Shown here piece by piece: positions 1 through 6,297 of a stretch of DNA of 8,323 nt. The notes beneath the pieces are model-generated. The model worked only from the letters and a program-made list of their open reading frames with translations. It was not told the origin of the DNA and searched no databases. Source of the DNA: Pseudothermotoga sp. (GTDB lineage Bacteria > Thermotogota > Thermotogae > Thermotogales > DSM-5069); NCBI GenBank assembly GCA_028276125.1, contig JAPYWY010000061.1, positions 1-8,323 of the forward strand. Direction: 5' to 3'. Positions within the stretch are counted from its first letter, which is position 1. The number at the start of each line of letters is the position of its first letter. A program made the position numbers and the translations under genes.

Positions 1-3
1 TGG

Positions 4-1425
4 GTGGAGAACTTGAAATATTCTTTGCTGAGACAATCTGTCCGTGGAGACGAATTGAGATTCATTTCGAAACAGCTCTTGAAGCTTGCCATTCCGTCGA
101 TGGCCGAGAACTCGCTTCAAATGCTGTTTGGAATGGTTGACACAGCCTTTCTGGGACATCTGTCGTGGCAAGCGATGAGTGGAGCCGGATTGGCGAACCA
201 GTTGATCTTCGTTTTCCAGGTCGTGATTGTGGCAGCGGCTGTGGGTGTGAACGTCATCGTTTCGAACGCAACAGGTGTGGGCAACAAACACAAGGCGAGC
301 GGTTCACTGTGGAACGGAGTGCATCTCTGTTTACTTTGGTCGGCCCTTCTCATGGGGTTGGCTCCGCTCTCTTCGAATTTCTTGAGAATCTTCGGTAACG
401 TGGACAAGGTTGTCTTCGAGTATGCTTCGACGTATCTGAAAACGATCCTGTTTGGCATGCCGAGCATGGCATTGATGGCGGTCCTGGGTGCCGCTCTGCG
501 CGGTTCGGGTGATACGAAAACCCCCATGTTCGCGACAGGGATTGCGAACTTGCTGAACGTTTTCTTGGACTACGCTATGATCTATGGTAAATTCGGTTTT
601 CCACGTATGGAAGTCTTGGGCGCAGCCCTGGCCACAGTGATTTCGAGGTTCGTGGGCGTGTTTGTGCTCTTACTTGCAGTCATGGAAAACCCTCACCTCG
701 ACGAAGACATAAGGAAAGTCATCAAGTTGGATTTGACGAACCTCAGAGACATTGTTTCGGTTGGTTTACCAGCTGCTGGCGAGAACTTCATGTTCTCTTC
801 GGGTCTACTGATCTTCGCGAGTATACTCTTGGCGTCTGGTCCAATGGCGTACGCTGGTCATAGGATCGGAATCAACATCGAGTCACTGTCTTTCATGCCG
901 GGCTGGGGCATCTCGGTGGCGGTCACCACGCTGGTGGGCCAGTACAACGGCAGAAGACGGCTCGACAAAGTCACGGCGGTGGCAAAGCAGGGTTTCATAA
1001 TAGCTGCGCTGATACAGGTCTCAGCGGGTGTGTTCATCTTTCTCTTCCCCGAGCTCTTGATAAGTTTGTTCACCAGTCAAGCTGAGATCGTCCAGCTTGC
1101 GAAGATACCTGTACGGTTGGTTGGGATTTTTCAAATCTTCCTCGCGCTGGAATCCAGCATGAACGGTGTGCTGAGGGCGACTGGGAACACGACCTTCGGA
1201 ATGATCGTTTCCACCGTCTCGATGTGGGCCATCAGGTTGCCTTTGGCGTACTTTTTCTCGGTGAAGATGGGCCTCGGTCTTCTGGGCGCCTGGCTCGGGA
1301 TGATGAGCGATATGGCCTTCAGGAGTGTGCTCAAACTCTTGTTCTACATGTCAGGAGCGTGGGAAAAAAGTGCGCTGAAGGTCTCTTCGAAGGTCACGCA
1401 CGTGGGAGGATCCGATCTTTCTTGA
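4..1425 (+). CDS. MATE-family multidrug/sodium antiporter (NorM/DinF-like), start uncertain
   Basis: A polytopic inner-membrane efflux protein of the MATE family, which expels cationic drugs or metabolites in exchange for Na+ or H+. The 473-residue product has about 12 hydrophobic segments in two similar halves. It opens with an amphipathic stretch followed by KLAIPSMAENSLQM and VDTAFLGHL, typical of MATE TM1 (P. .. E.. ...VDt.f.G.lg). A second-half counterpart is seen around GLPAAGENFMFS. The loop GALRGSGDTKTPM and the later GVLRATGNTTF are the characteristic paired R(G/A)xG(D/N)T motifs, one in each half. The length fits the family's usual 450-480 residues. The GTG at position 4 is only the first start codon visible, and the frame is open to base 1. 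A TTG at 55 has GGAGA just upstream (46-50), so the start could also be internal or outside the window. The 3' end overlaps the convergent gene by 32 bp. Substrate cannot be told from sequence. Confidence 0.88.
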   Translation: MENLKYSLLRQSVRGDELRFISKQLLKLAIPSMAENSLQMLFGMVDTAFLGHLSWQAMSGAGLANQLIFVFQVVIVAAAVGVNVIVSNATGVGNKHKASGSLWNGVHLCLLWSALLMGLAPLSSNFLRIFGNVDKVVFEYASTYLKTILFGMPSMALMAVLGAALRGSGDTKTPMFATGIANLLNVFLDYAMIYGKFGFPRMEVLGAALATVISRFVGVFVLLLAVMENPHLDEDIRKVIKLDLTNLRDIVSVGLPAAGENFMFSSGLLIFASILLASGPMAYAGHRIGINIESLSFMPGWGISVAVTTLVGQYNGRRRLDKVTAVAKQGFIIAALIQVSAGVFIFLFPELLISLFTSQAEIVQLAKIPVRLVGIFQIFLALESSMNGVLRATGNTTFGMIVSTVSMWAIRLPLAYFFSVKMGLGLLGAWLGMMSDMAFRSVLKLLFYMSGAWEKSALKVSSKVTHVGGSDLS

Positions 1426-2536
1426 CCATACGTGATAGATCGCGTACAATCTTGTACTCCTGAAATGCCTTCTCGTTCTCACCGATGCGCTCGTAGAACA
1501 TGGCGAGCAGAGTCCTCAAGCGTATGTCGGTGGGATCCTTGCTGAGCTCCTTTTGGGAAAGCTTTATCGCAATCTTGTAAGCCTTAAAGAACACGAAGAA
1601 CGATATCTTCCATCTCCTAGGCAAGAAGAAGAACGTTAGGAAGAACGCCGAGGGAACCAGGATCATTAAGTCGATGCGAAATCTCCAGCGCGTCATGAGT
1701 TTTTGTAGGTTCTTGCGATTTTCAAGCCCTTTCGTTGAAGAGCCTTGAATGCCAGATCTTGCTGCAAGGTGTGACAGGATCGCCTTCAAGTTGTCCTTCT
1801 TTAAATTCAAGTTGTTGAGGGCCCTTGAGAACTTCTCGAATTCTTCATTCGAAAGACGTTCAGATGAGTATCTTTCCAGACTCGTCATGAGTTCTATGTA
1901 CCTGCTAAGTTCACTTTCGAGCTGAGAATCAGCTCCATCGAGTTGTTTTGCAAGGACCATCAGTCTGTACAGAGCTGGGTAGTCCTTCTCCTTATCCTTC
2001 AGTTTCTCACATTCTTGCCTGATTTGTTTGGCGATCACGTCTTTGTTTGAAGAATTCTTCAGAAAGAACACCAAGTTCCAATCGATCAAGAAAGGATCAC
2101 TCAAGAACGTTTGAACCAGCCACGCTGCGAAACCTTGTGGAACAACGGGTTTGTATCCGAGCTTCCAGAGAGCGCAAACACTGTTCAACTTGGAATTATC
2201 ACCGCGCTCGAAACTCGCAACGTCTGCTTTCAACTTTGGAAAAAGCACGAAGCACTCGTCCAAAAGATCGTCCCTCGTTTCACTCATTTCGGACAAGTTC
2301 GCCACGAATTTGTCGAGGTTCTCCTCGAGAACCGAGTCTTTCAAAGTTTCGAGTTGTGCGAGCCTTCTCTTGGCAGAAAGTTTCCTACCGAGTTCTACAA
2401 GTTCGTCCGAGTCGGGTTCACGGACCACCCTCTGTAGCAGTTCAAGCCAGCTCTTCTCGAGATCTTCCAAGCTCTGCGCGAGTACACTCACGATGAGGAA
2501 GAAAGACAGAACCAAAAGGAACTTCTTCATACTCAT
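1394..2536 (-). CDS. Unrecognised membrane-anchored protein with signal peptide and TPR-like C-terminus
   Basis: I do not recognise a family for this 380-residue protein. Residues 1-20 form a clear signal peptide (MKK, a hydrophobic run, then SVLA before QS). Residues 21-285 are a long charged, mainly helical region rich in Leu, Glu, Lys and Ser, presumably outside the cytoplasmic membrane. A second hydrophobic segment lies at about 288-306, followed by RRWK. Residues 315-370 resemble one and a half TPR units (AMFYERIGENEKAFQEY gives the usual Y..xG...xA...Y spacing). This suggests an extracytoplasmic helical domain, one transmembrane anchor and a cytoplasmic TPR tail for protein contacts. 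The start ATG overlaps the stop of the upstream gene as ATGA. A second ATG two codons in (2530) is equally possible, with GAGGA about 9 nt before it. It is last in the mrp operon, and its stop lies inside the convergent MATE gene. Confidence 0.8.
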   Translation of the reverse strand: MSMKKFLLVLSFFLIVSVLAQSLEDLEKSWLELLQRVVREPDSDELVELGRKLSAKRRLAQLETLKDSVLEENLDKFVANLSEMSETRDDLLDECFVLFPKLKADVASFERGDNSKLNSVCALWKLGYKPVVPQGFAAWLVQTFLSDPFLIDWNLVFFLKNSSNKDVIAKQIRQECEKLKDKEKDYPALYRLMVLAKQLDGADSQLESELSRYIELMTSLERYSSERLSNEEFEKFSRALNNLNLKKDNLKAILSHLAARSGIQGSSTKGLENRKNLQKLMTRWRFRIDLMILVPSAFFLTFFFLPRRWKISFFVFFKAYKIAIKLSQKELSKDPTDIRLRTLLAMFYERIGENEKAFQEYKIVRDLSRMVKKDRILPRA

Positions 2537-3543
2537 GTTTCCTCAAACCTTGCTTTCAAAAAGTGTTTGTAGAAGATCGTGGCATACGCCGCCATGGGTG
2601 CACCGACGAACACACCAGCAAAGCCGAACAGCATGCCTCCAAGCACGATCGATAGAATCATCAAAACAGGATTGACTCGCATCGTGGTCTTCGTTACCTC
2701 GAAAAACAACACGAACACAAAAAGGTGAACTATGACCGCAAATACGAACACCCACAGGAGCGTTTCCAAACCCAGAGTGAGAGAAAACAAAAGGATCGGC
2801 ACCAGTTCGAGAGGAACGCCAACTATGGGTATGAAGTTCGTCACGAAGGCCCATATTCCAATTAGTGGCGCAAAACGCGGGCTCAGGAACGCGAAAAGAA
2901 CGCCAAAAGCCAGGCCAACTATCAGCGCGTTCAACGCCAAGATACCTATGAACTTCCTCATGCTCACCTTGAAGTCGTTCACGAACTCATTCACCATGTT
3001 TCTGCAGCTCGCCGGATAGAGGTTCGGGACGAATCGAGCCATCGCCCCTGCATAGAAAGAGGCGTAGATTCCACACAAGATCGTGAAGAATATAACGATA
3101 AAGAAGTTCGGAGCATTGGTTGCTATCCATTTCAGGACGAACTCCAACAACTTATCCAAATGCGGCACCAAGTAATCGGCCAGGTCGTTCAACAGTCCTG
3201 CAAGACCTTCCTGCTGAGCAAGGTATTCTTGCCAAGCCTTCTCACGGATCACCTTTGCCATCAGGTTATAGAAATCGGCGAGCTGTGTGATCGCCTTCGG
3301 TAACACTTCAACGAGAGCCCAGCCGAAGAGAAGGAAGAACAGAACCAAAGCCAAGACCGTGGCAATTCTTTTATGTGTCAATCTGAAAAACCTCTTCAGC
3401 AGGCTTGCTATTGCATCGACAACCATCACGATTATGAAGCTGAAGAGACATATCTGAAAGAACGACTTGAAAACGATCCAGAGAAACATAACGATGCCCG
3501 TGTAAAGCAACGTGTAATAGAGAGCGAAGTTTCTCTCTTTCAA
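2533..3543 (-). CDS. AI-2E / PerM-family transporter
   Basis: An integral membrane protein of the AI-2E exporter family (TqsA/YdiK/PerM type, Pfam PF01594). Characterised members export autoinducer-2 or act in Na+/H+ exchange; most are of unknown substrate. The 336-residue length and layout fit: three N-terminal hydrophobic segments, an amphipathic central region (about 85-140), then about five more. Family marks are NFIPIVGVPLELVP, which replaces the usual NFIPyiGpiiGaiP, and RVNPVLMILSIVLGG followed by FAGVFVGAPMAA near the C-terminus. The start is TTG at 3543, preceded by GGGAGGG (3557-3551) with 7 nt spacing, and it overlaps the stop of the upstream MFS gene as TTGA. Its own stop overlaps the downstream start as ATGA, so translational coupling on one transcript is likely. 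Substrate is unknown, and a quorum-sensing role should not be assumed. Confidence 0.88.
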   Translation of the reverse strand: MKERNFALYYTLLYTGIVMFLWIVFKSFFQICLFSFIIVMVVDAIASLLKRFFRLTHKRIATVLALVLFFLLFGWALVEVLPKAITQLADFYNLMAKVIREKAWQEYLAQQEGLAGLLNDLADYLVPHLDKLLEFVLKWIATNAPNFFIVIFFTILCGIYASFYAGAMARFVPNLYPASCRNMVNEFVNDFKVSMRKFIGILALNALIVGLAFGVLFAFLSPRFAPLIGIWAFVTNFIPIVGVPLELVPILLFSLTLGLETLLWVFVFAVIVHLFVFVLFFEVTKTTMRVNPVLMILSIVLGGMLFGFAGVFVGAPMAAYATIFYKHFLKARFEET

Positions 3544-4679
3544 GAAGCTTCCCTCCCGTTCAAGACCGCACCGTTCTTCTCGATTTTCAACATCGAGACT
3601 GGCACCATGATGATCGAAATCGCGAAGAGTACCATCAGCTGTGCTGATATGTTATCACCGAACGGGAGTATCAAGAGATATCTGAGTGCGACACCGCACG
3701 CCCAAGCGAAACCCATGACAGTTGATGATGCGAGCGCTGCGTTCTCGGGCATCAATTGCTGTGCATGAGCAACGTTTGTGGACATGGTGAGATAGCCACA
3801 TCCATTCACGAGCAGATAGCCTACGACCAGTAGGAGCGCAGACACTGGTTGAGAGAGGATCAGAACGCCGATCGCCATTCCAGCGAAGCTGACAAGATTC
3901 GTGATGTGGTTACCGAATCTATGACTCATCCACGTGCCCACCATCGTTGTAGCCACACCGAGCCCGATTCCCAGCGTCAACAGAAGGCCGCCGAACACGA
4001 GCGAAAGTCCTCTCTTGCTCGCTATGATGGGCCCGTACGTGTTCGACAGGGTGATCACCAAAGTCCTCACGGTCACGACAAACCACAGTATGATTATTTT
4101 CCTGAGCCCCTGAAGACTATCCCTCAACCTGGTTCGATCTTTGACTTTGTCCACATTCATCTTATTCGGTTCTCTCACGTACAGCAACAAGAAGATCACG
4201 AGGCTCACAGTTGCAACAATCCAGAGCTCTTCAAAATCATAGTGTGATACGAATTGCGTTACAAAAACTGGGCCCAGTGCTGTTCCCAATGTCCCCGCAG
4301 CGACGAAGATCGATAGAGAATAAGGACTGCTTCCCCTTGCCATCACAGCTCCAATGGGATGGAAGGCGGAGTTACCGAAGTAAGCCGCCAAGAAGAACAA
4401 GAGTAAAACAACGATATTCAAGGAGAAACCCACCAGCGCCATCGAGCCAATCGTGATCAGCATACTGACGAACAAACCACGCTTCAAGCTTACGAGTTTG
4501 GAGGCAATCATGCCAAAGATGATCTGGAAGATGGAAGAGAAGAAACTGATCGATGTTATGAGTAGCGCTATCTCCCTCACGCCGATGTTGAACTTCCGCA
4601 TGAAGAAGGGCGCGAGCGGATTGAGAAAAGAAACGAAGAAATCCGTTATGAAGTGTGATGCAACGGCCAGAAGGTTTAT
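3540..4679 (-). CDS. MFS transporter, fosmidomycin-resistance (Fsr)-like, probable ATA start
   Basis: A major facilitator superfamily membrane transporter that probably exports small molecules by proton antiport. The segment GNSAFHPIGAVMARG followed by GTLGTALGPVF matches the Fsr subgroup (compare GxxSxxFHPE..., GNxGxxLGP in E. coli Fsr). The first ATG in frame is at 4601 and would give 353 residues lacking TM1. The frame stays open for 26 more codons encoding a normal MFS TM1, with ASHFITDFF then NPLAPFF. Upstream of that is an in-frame TGA. The only plausible starts in this extension are ATA at 4679 and CTG at 4670. The ATA has the strong Shine-Dalgarno GGGGGTGA 6 nt upstream and overlaps the mrp stop as ATAA, so I annotate 379 residues from ATA. 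About 12 TM helices are then present, the usual MFS count. The gene ends in a TTGA overlap with the next gene. Confidence 0.82.
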   Translation of the reverse strand: MNLLAVASHFITDFFVSFLNPLAPFFMRKFNIGVREIALLITSISFFSSIFQIIFGMIASKLVSLKRGLFVSMLITIGSMALVGFSLNIVVLLLFFLAAYFGNSAFHPIGAVMARGSSPYSLSIFVAAGTLGTALGPVFVTQFVSHYDFEELWIVATVSLVIFLLLYVREPNKMNVDKVKDRTRLRDSLQGLRKIIILWFVVTVRTLVITLSNTYGPIIASKRGLSLVFGGLLLTLGIGLGVATTMVGTWMSHRFGNHITNLVSFAGMAIGVLILSQPVSALLLVVGYLLVNGCGYLTMSTNVAHAQQLMPENAALASSTVMGFAWACGVALRYLLILPFGDNISAQLMVLFAISIIMVPVSMLKIEKNGAVLNGREAS

Positions 4680-5503
4680 GCGTGTTCACCCCCAAGTTTT
4701 GAGAGTATGTTCGCTGTGAGTTCTCTGAAGGCTTTTTCGACTTCAGAGCCTCTCATGTACATCAAAGCGTTCTTTCCTTCATCCAGTAACTTTGCGAGCT
4801 TCGGTTCCAATGGAATCGTCGCGAGACATTCCAGACCAAGAAGTTCCGAAAGAACGTTCGAGGAATCCTGACCAAAGATGTCTATCCTCCCACCACAGTG
4901 TGGACAGATCAAATAAGCCATGTTGTTGACGAAGCCAAGCACCCGATGGCCCATCTCTTGGCTGAAGTGCGTGGCGCGCAGAACGTCGTCCAAGGCGACC
5001 TTTTGTGGTGTTGTCACTAAGACGACTCCGTCGAGCTTCACCAGTTGCATCAAACTCATCGCCTCATCACCAGTTCCGGGGGGAAGATCGAAGATCATAA
5101 AATCGAGTTCCCCCCAAGCCGTGTCCGCCAAAAACTGCATTATCGCTGAATGTTTCAGCGGTCCTCTCCATGCAACGGCTTGCTCAGGTTCAACAAGCAT
5201 GCCGATGGATAGAACCGACATGTTGGGCCCATATTTCACGGGTACGATTAAACCATCGCGTGCAGTTGGAGCGTCATCGATTCCGAGCATGCGCGGTACG
5301 TTTGGCCCATGAAGGTCCAGATCCAACAATGCCACCTTGAAACCTTCCTCGGCGAGCGCGACAGCGGTGTTCACAGCGACGGTTGTCTTCCCAACCCCAC
5401 CTTTGCCGCTCAGGATGGCTATCTTGTGCTTAACGTGTGCCATGTTTTCTTCCAATCTTTTCTGCCTCTCCCTGACCTGCTCGAAGCGTTTGTTCGTTTC
5501 CAC
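4676..5503 (-). CDS. mrp: Mrp/NBP35-family P-loop ATPase, Fe-S cluster carrier (ApbC-like)
   Basis: A cytoplasmic ATPase of the Mrp/ApbC/NBP35 family that binds and transfers [4Fe-4S] clusters to apoproteins. In the 275-residue form, the deviant Walker A GKGGVGKTT is at 33-41, DLDLHGPNVPRMLG (61-74) is the Mrp switch region, DLPPGTGDE (139-147) is Walker B/switch II, and CPHCG (200-204) holds the CxxC that binds a bridging cluster between two subunits. There is no N-terminal MIP18/DUF59 domain, common in short bacterial and archaeal forms. I chose GTG at 5503 because GAGGTGA (5515-5509) lies 5 nt upstream. GTG at 5512 is in frame, but its AAAGGAG is only 2 nt away. An upstream ATG at 5578 would run through the divergent promoter spacer. 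It is first in the minus-strand operon, and its stop overlaps the start of the MFS gene. Confidence 0.93.
   Translation of the reverse strand: METNKRFEQVRERQKRLEENMAHVKHKIAILSGKGGVGKTTVAVNTAVALAEEGFKVALLDLDLHGPNVPRMLGIDDAPTARDGLIVPVKYGPNMSVLSIGMLVEPEQAVAWRGPLKHSAIMQFLADTAWGELDFMIFDLPPGTGDEAMSLMQLVKLDGVVLVTTPQKVALDDVLRATHFSQEMGHRVLGFVNNMAYLICPHCGGRIDIFGQDSSNVLSELLGLECLATIPLEPKLAKLLDEGKNALMYMRGSEVEKAFRELTANILSKLGGEHA
4686..4693 (-). promoter_or_regulatory. Shine-Dalgarno that decides the MFS start
   Basis: Read on the minus strand this is GGGGGTGA, matching GG.GGTGA of the anti-Shine-Dalgarno complement AAGGAGGTGA. It lies at the very end of mrp, 6 nt before the ATA at 4679 and 15 nt before the CTG at 4670. 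It is far too distant (84 nt) to serve the ATG at 4601, which has no comparable site of its own. Confidence 0.65.
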
Positions 5504-5508
5504 GTTCG

Positions 5509-5515
5509 TCACCTC
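5509..5515 (-). promoter_or_regulatory. Shine-Dalgarno for mrp GTG start
   Basis: On the minus strand this is GAGGTGA, a seven-base match to the 16S anti-Shine-Dalgarno complement, 5 nt before the GTG at 5503. It contains the alternative GTG (5512), which argues against that upstream codon as the start. Confidence 0.6.
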
Positions 5516-5522
5516 TCCTTTA

Positions 5523-5532
5523 TTGTACACAA
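5523..5532. promoter_or_regulatory. Small palindrome TTGT-AC-ACAA, candidate operator
   Basis: TTGTACACAA has 4-base arms around a 2-base centre. It overlaps the TACAAT -10 candidate of mrp and sits in the -35 area of znuC, where a bound repressor could act on both operons. It is short and does not resemble the 7-1-7 Fur/Zur consensus, so it could be chance. Confidence 0.25.
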
Positions 5533-5555
5533 ACTCTTGATGATAAAATGAATCC

Positions 5556-5560
5556 GGAGG
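5556..5560 (+). promoter_or_regulatory. Shine-Dalgarno for znuC TTG start
   Basis: GGAGG lies 8 nt before the TTG at 5569. The ATG at 5548, seven codons upstream in the same frame, has no Shine-Dalgarno and would place this site inside the coding region. This supports the TTG as the start. Confidence 0.65.
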
Positions 5561-5568
5561 AACGAATC

Positions 5569-6297
5569 TTGGAACCACTCAGGGTGGAAAACGTGACAGT
5601 CGTCTTGAACGGGCAAGAAGTGATCAAAGATGTGAGCTTTTCAATAAAGAAGGAAGGTTTGTATGTGATCGTAGGACCCAACGGCGGTGGCAAAACCACC
5701 CTCGTGAGGACGATCATGAACCTTCTGAAGCCCGCTCGTGGTAGCGTCTACATCTTCGATCAACCCAACTACGAATACCTTCAGAGAAACGTCGTAGGTT
5801 ATTTGCCCCAACGTTCGAGTTTCAGAAGGTTCTTTCCAATAAGAGTCTACGACGTCGTGAAGATGGGTCTTCGCGAAGCGAAAAACGAAAGAGATCTGAT
5901 CATGACCGCTCTGGAGAAGGTCGGTATGCGTCAGTTCTCTCAGGTTAACTTTTCCACCCTGAGCGGGGGGCAACAGCAAAGGGTGCTCATCGCAAGGGCC
6001 ATCGTCTCACAACCTAAGTTGTTGGTCTTGGATGAACCTGTCACGGGACTCGATTACGAGAGTCAGAACGAGTTTTATCTGTTGATTAAATCTTTTGTAG
6101 AAGACGGAACCACGGTTTTGATGGTAACTCATGATGTTGGTTTCGCGATGGATTTCAGCGATCAGATATTCTGCATAAACAGAACGCTCGTCTGCCACAT
6201 CTCTTCGCAGGATAAGTTCTCGATGGATTCTTTCTTGGTGAAGCTCTACGGTTACGGTGTCAAACCCTTGACACACGGGCACGGTGAAGGCGAATGA
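5569..6297 (+). CDS. znuC: ABC transporter ATP-binding protein, zinc/manganese type
   Basis: The ATPase subunit of a metal ABC importer (COG1121, ZnuC/MntB type), which drives Zn2+ or Mn2+ uptake with the permease encoded next. In the 242-residue form the motifs are complete: Walker A GPNGGGKTT at 36-44, Q-loop YLPQ at 78-81, signature LSGGQ at 131-135, Walker B LLVLDEP at 151-157, D-loop GLD at 160-162, and the H-loop histidine in THD at 187-189. The sequence QRSSFRRFFPIRVYDVV after the Q-loop is typical of the metal-importer subgroup. The short C-terminal tail contains HGHG, and some family members have His-rich tails there. I prefer the TTG start at 5569 (GGAGG 8 nt upstream) over the ATG at 5548. 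The stop overlaps the znuB start as ATGA. No gene for a metal-binding solute receptor is adjacent. Zinc against manganese cannot be decided from this subunit. Confidence 0.9.
   Translation: MEPLRVENVTVVLNGQEVIKDVSFSIKKEGLYVIVGPNGGGKTTLVRTIMNLLKPARGSVYIFDQPNYEYLQRNVVGYLPQRSSFRRFFPIRVYDVVKMGLREAKNERDLIMTALEKVGMRQFSQVNFSTLSGGQQQRVLIARAIVSQPKLLVLDEPVTGLDYESQNEFYLLIKSFVEDGTTVLMVTHDVGFAMDFSDQIFCINRTLVCHISSQDKFSMDSFLVKLYGYGVKPLTHGHGEGE

Larger units (their letters stand above)
5504..5568. promoter_or_regulatory. Divergent promoter spacer between mrp and znuC
   Basis: This 65-bp gap must carry the start signals of two divergent operons unless promoters lie inside the coding regions. Toward mrp (minus strand), TACAAT at 5527-5522 is a good -10 match, but there is no clear -35; CATTTT to TTCATT is found at the expected distance. 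Toward znuC, TAAAAT at 5544-5549 is a possible -10, with TTGTAC at 5523-5528 as a weak -35 at 15 bp spacing. Both candidates imply very short leaders. The region also holds the Shine-Dalgarno sites of both genes and a small palindrome (5523-5532). Promoter assignments are from inspection only. Confidence 0.45.

Noticed and set aside
1444..1457. Perfect inverted repeat GTACAA-TC-TTGTAC
   Set aside because: It has 6-base arms with a 2-base spacer, lies inside the C-terminal coding part of the minus-strand gene, and has no T-run. The spacer is too short for a stable hairpin, and a site like this can arise by chance in 8 kb.
2047..2675. Overlapping plus-strand open frames of 108, 149 and 174 codons
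   Set aside because: They lie opposite the minus-strand signal-peptide protein and AI-2E gene, have Ser/Arg-rich composition, lack Shine-Dalgarno sites and show no recognisable domain. They are shadows of the real genes.
2533..3543. Quorum-sensing AI-2 exporter (tqsA) role
   Set aside because: The family name comes from one studied member. Nothing here, such as a luxS or lsr gene, supports AI-2 as substrate.
3540..4601. MFS gene starting at the first ATG (4601)
   Set aside because: It would delete the first membrane helix, has no Shine-Dalgarno, and would leave a 75-nt gap in an operon where the other junctions overlap by 4 bases. The upstream in-frame codons encode a typical MFS N-terminus.
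5536..5553. Possible Fur/Zur box in the mrp-znuC spacer (TGATGATAAAATGAA)
   Set aside because: The first half matches TGATAAT in 6 of 7 bases, but the second half does not form the expected inverted repeat, so I do not call it.
5548..5568. znuC start at ATG 5548
   Set aside because: No Shine-Dalgarno precedes it, while GGAGG sits 8 nt before the in-frame TTG at 5569, where similarity to ZnuC N-termini begins.
5504..5578. Extension of mrp to the ATG at 5578
   Set aside because: The added residues are not Mrp-like, would overlap the znuC start region, and the strong GAGGTGA site points to GTG 5503.
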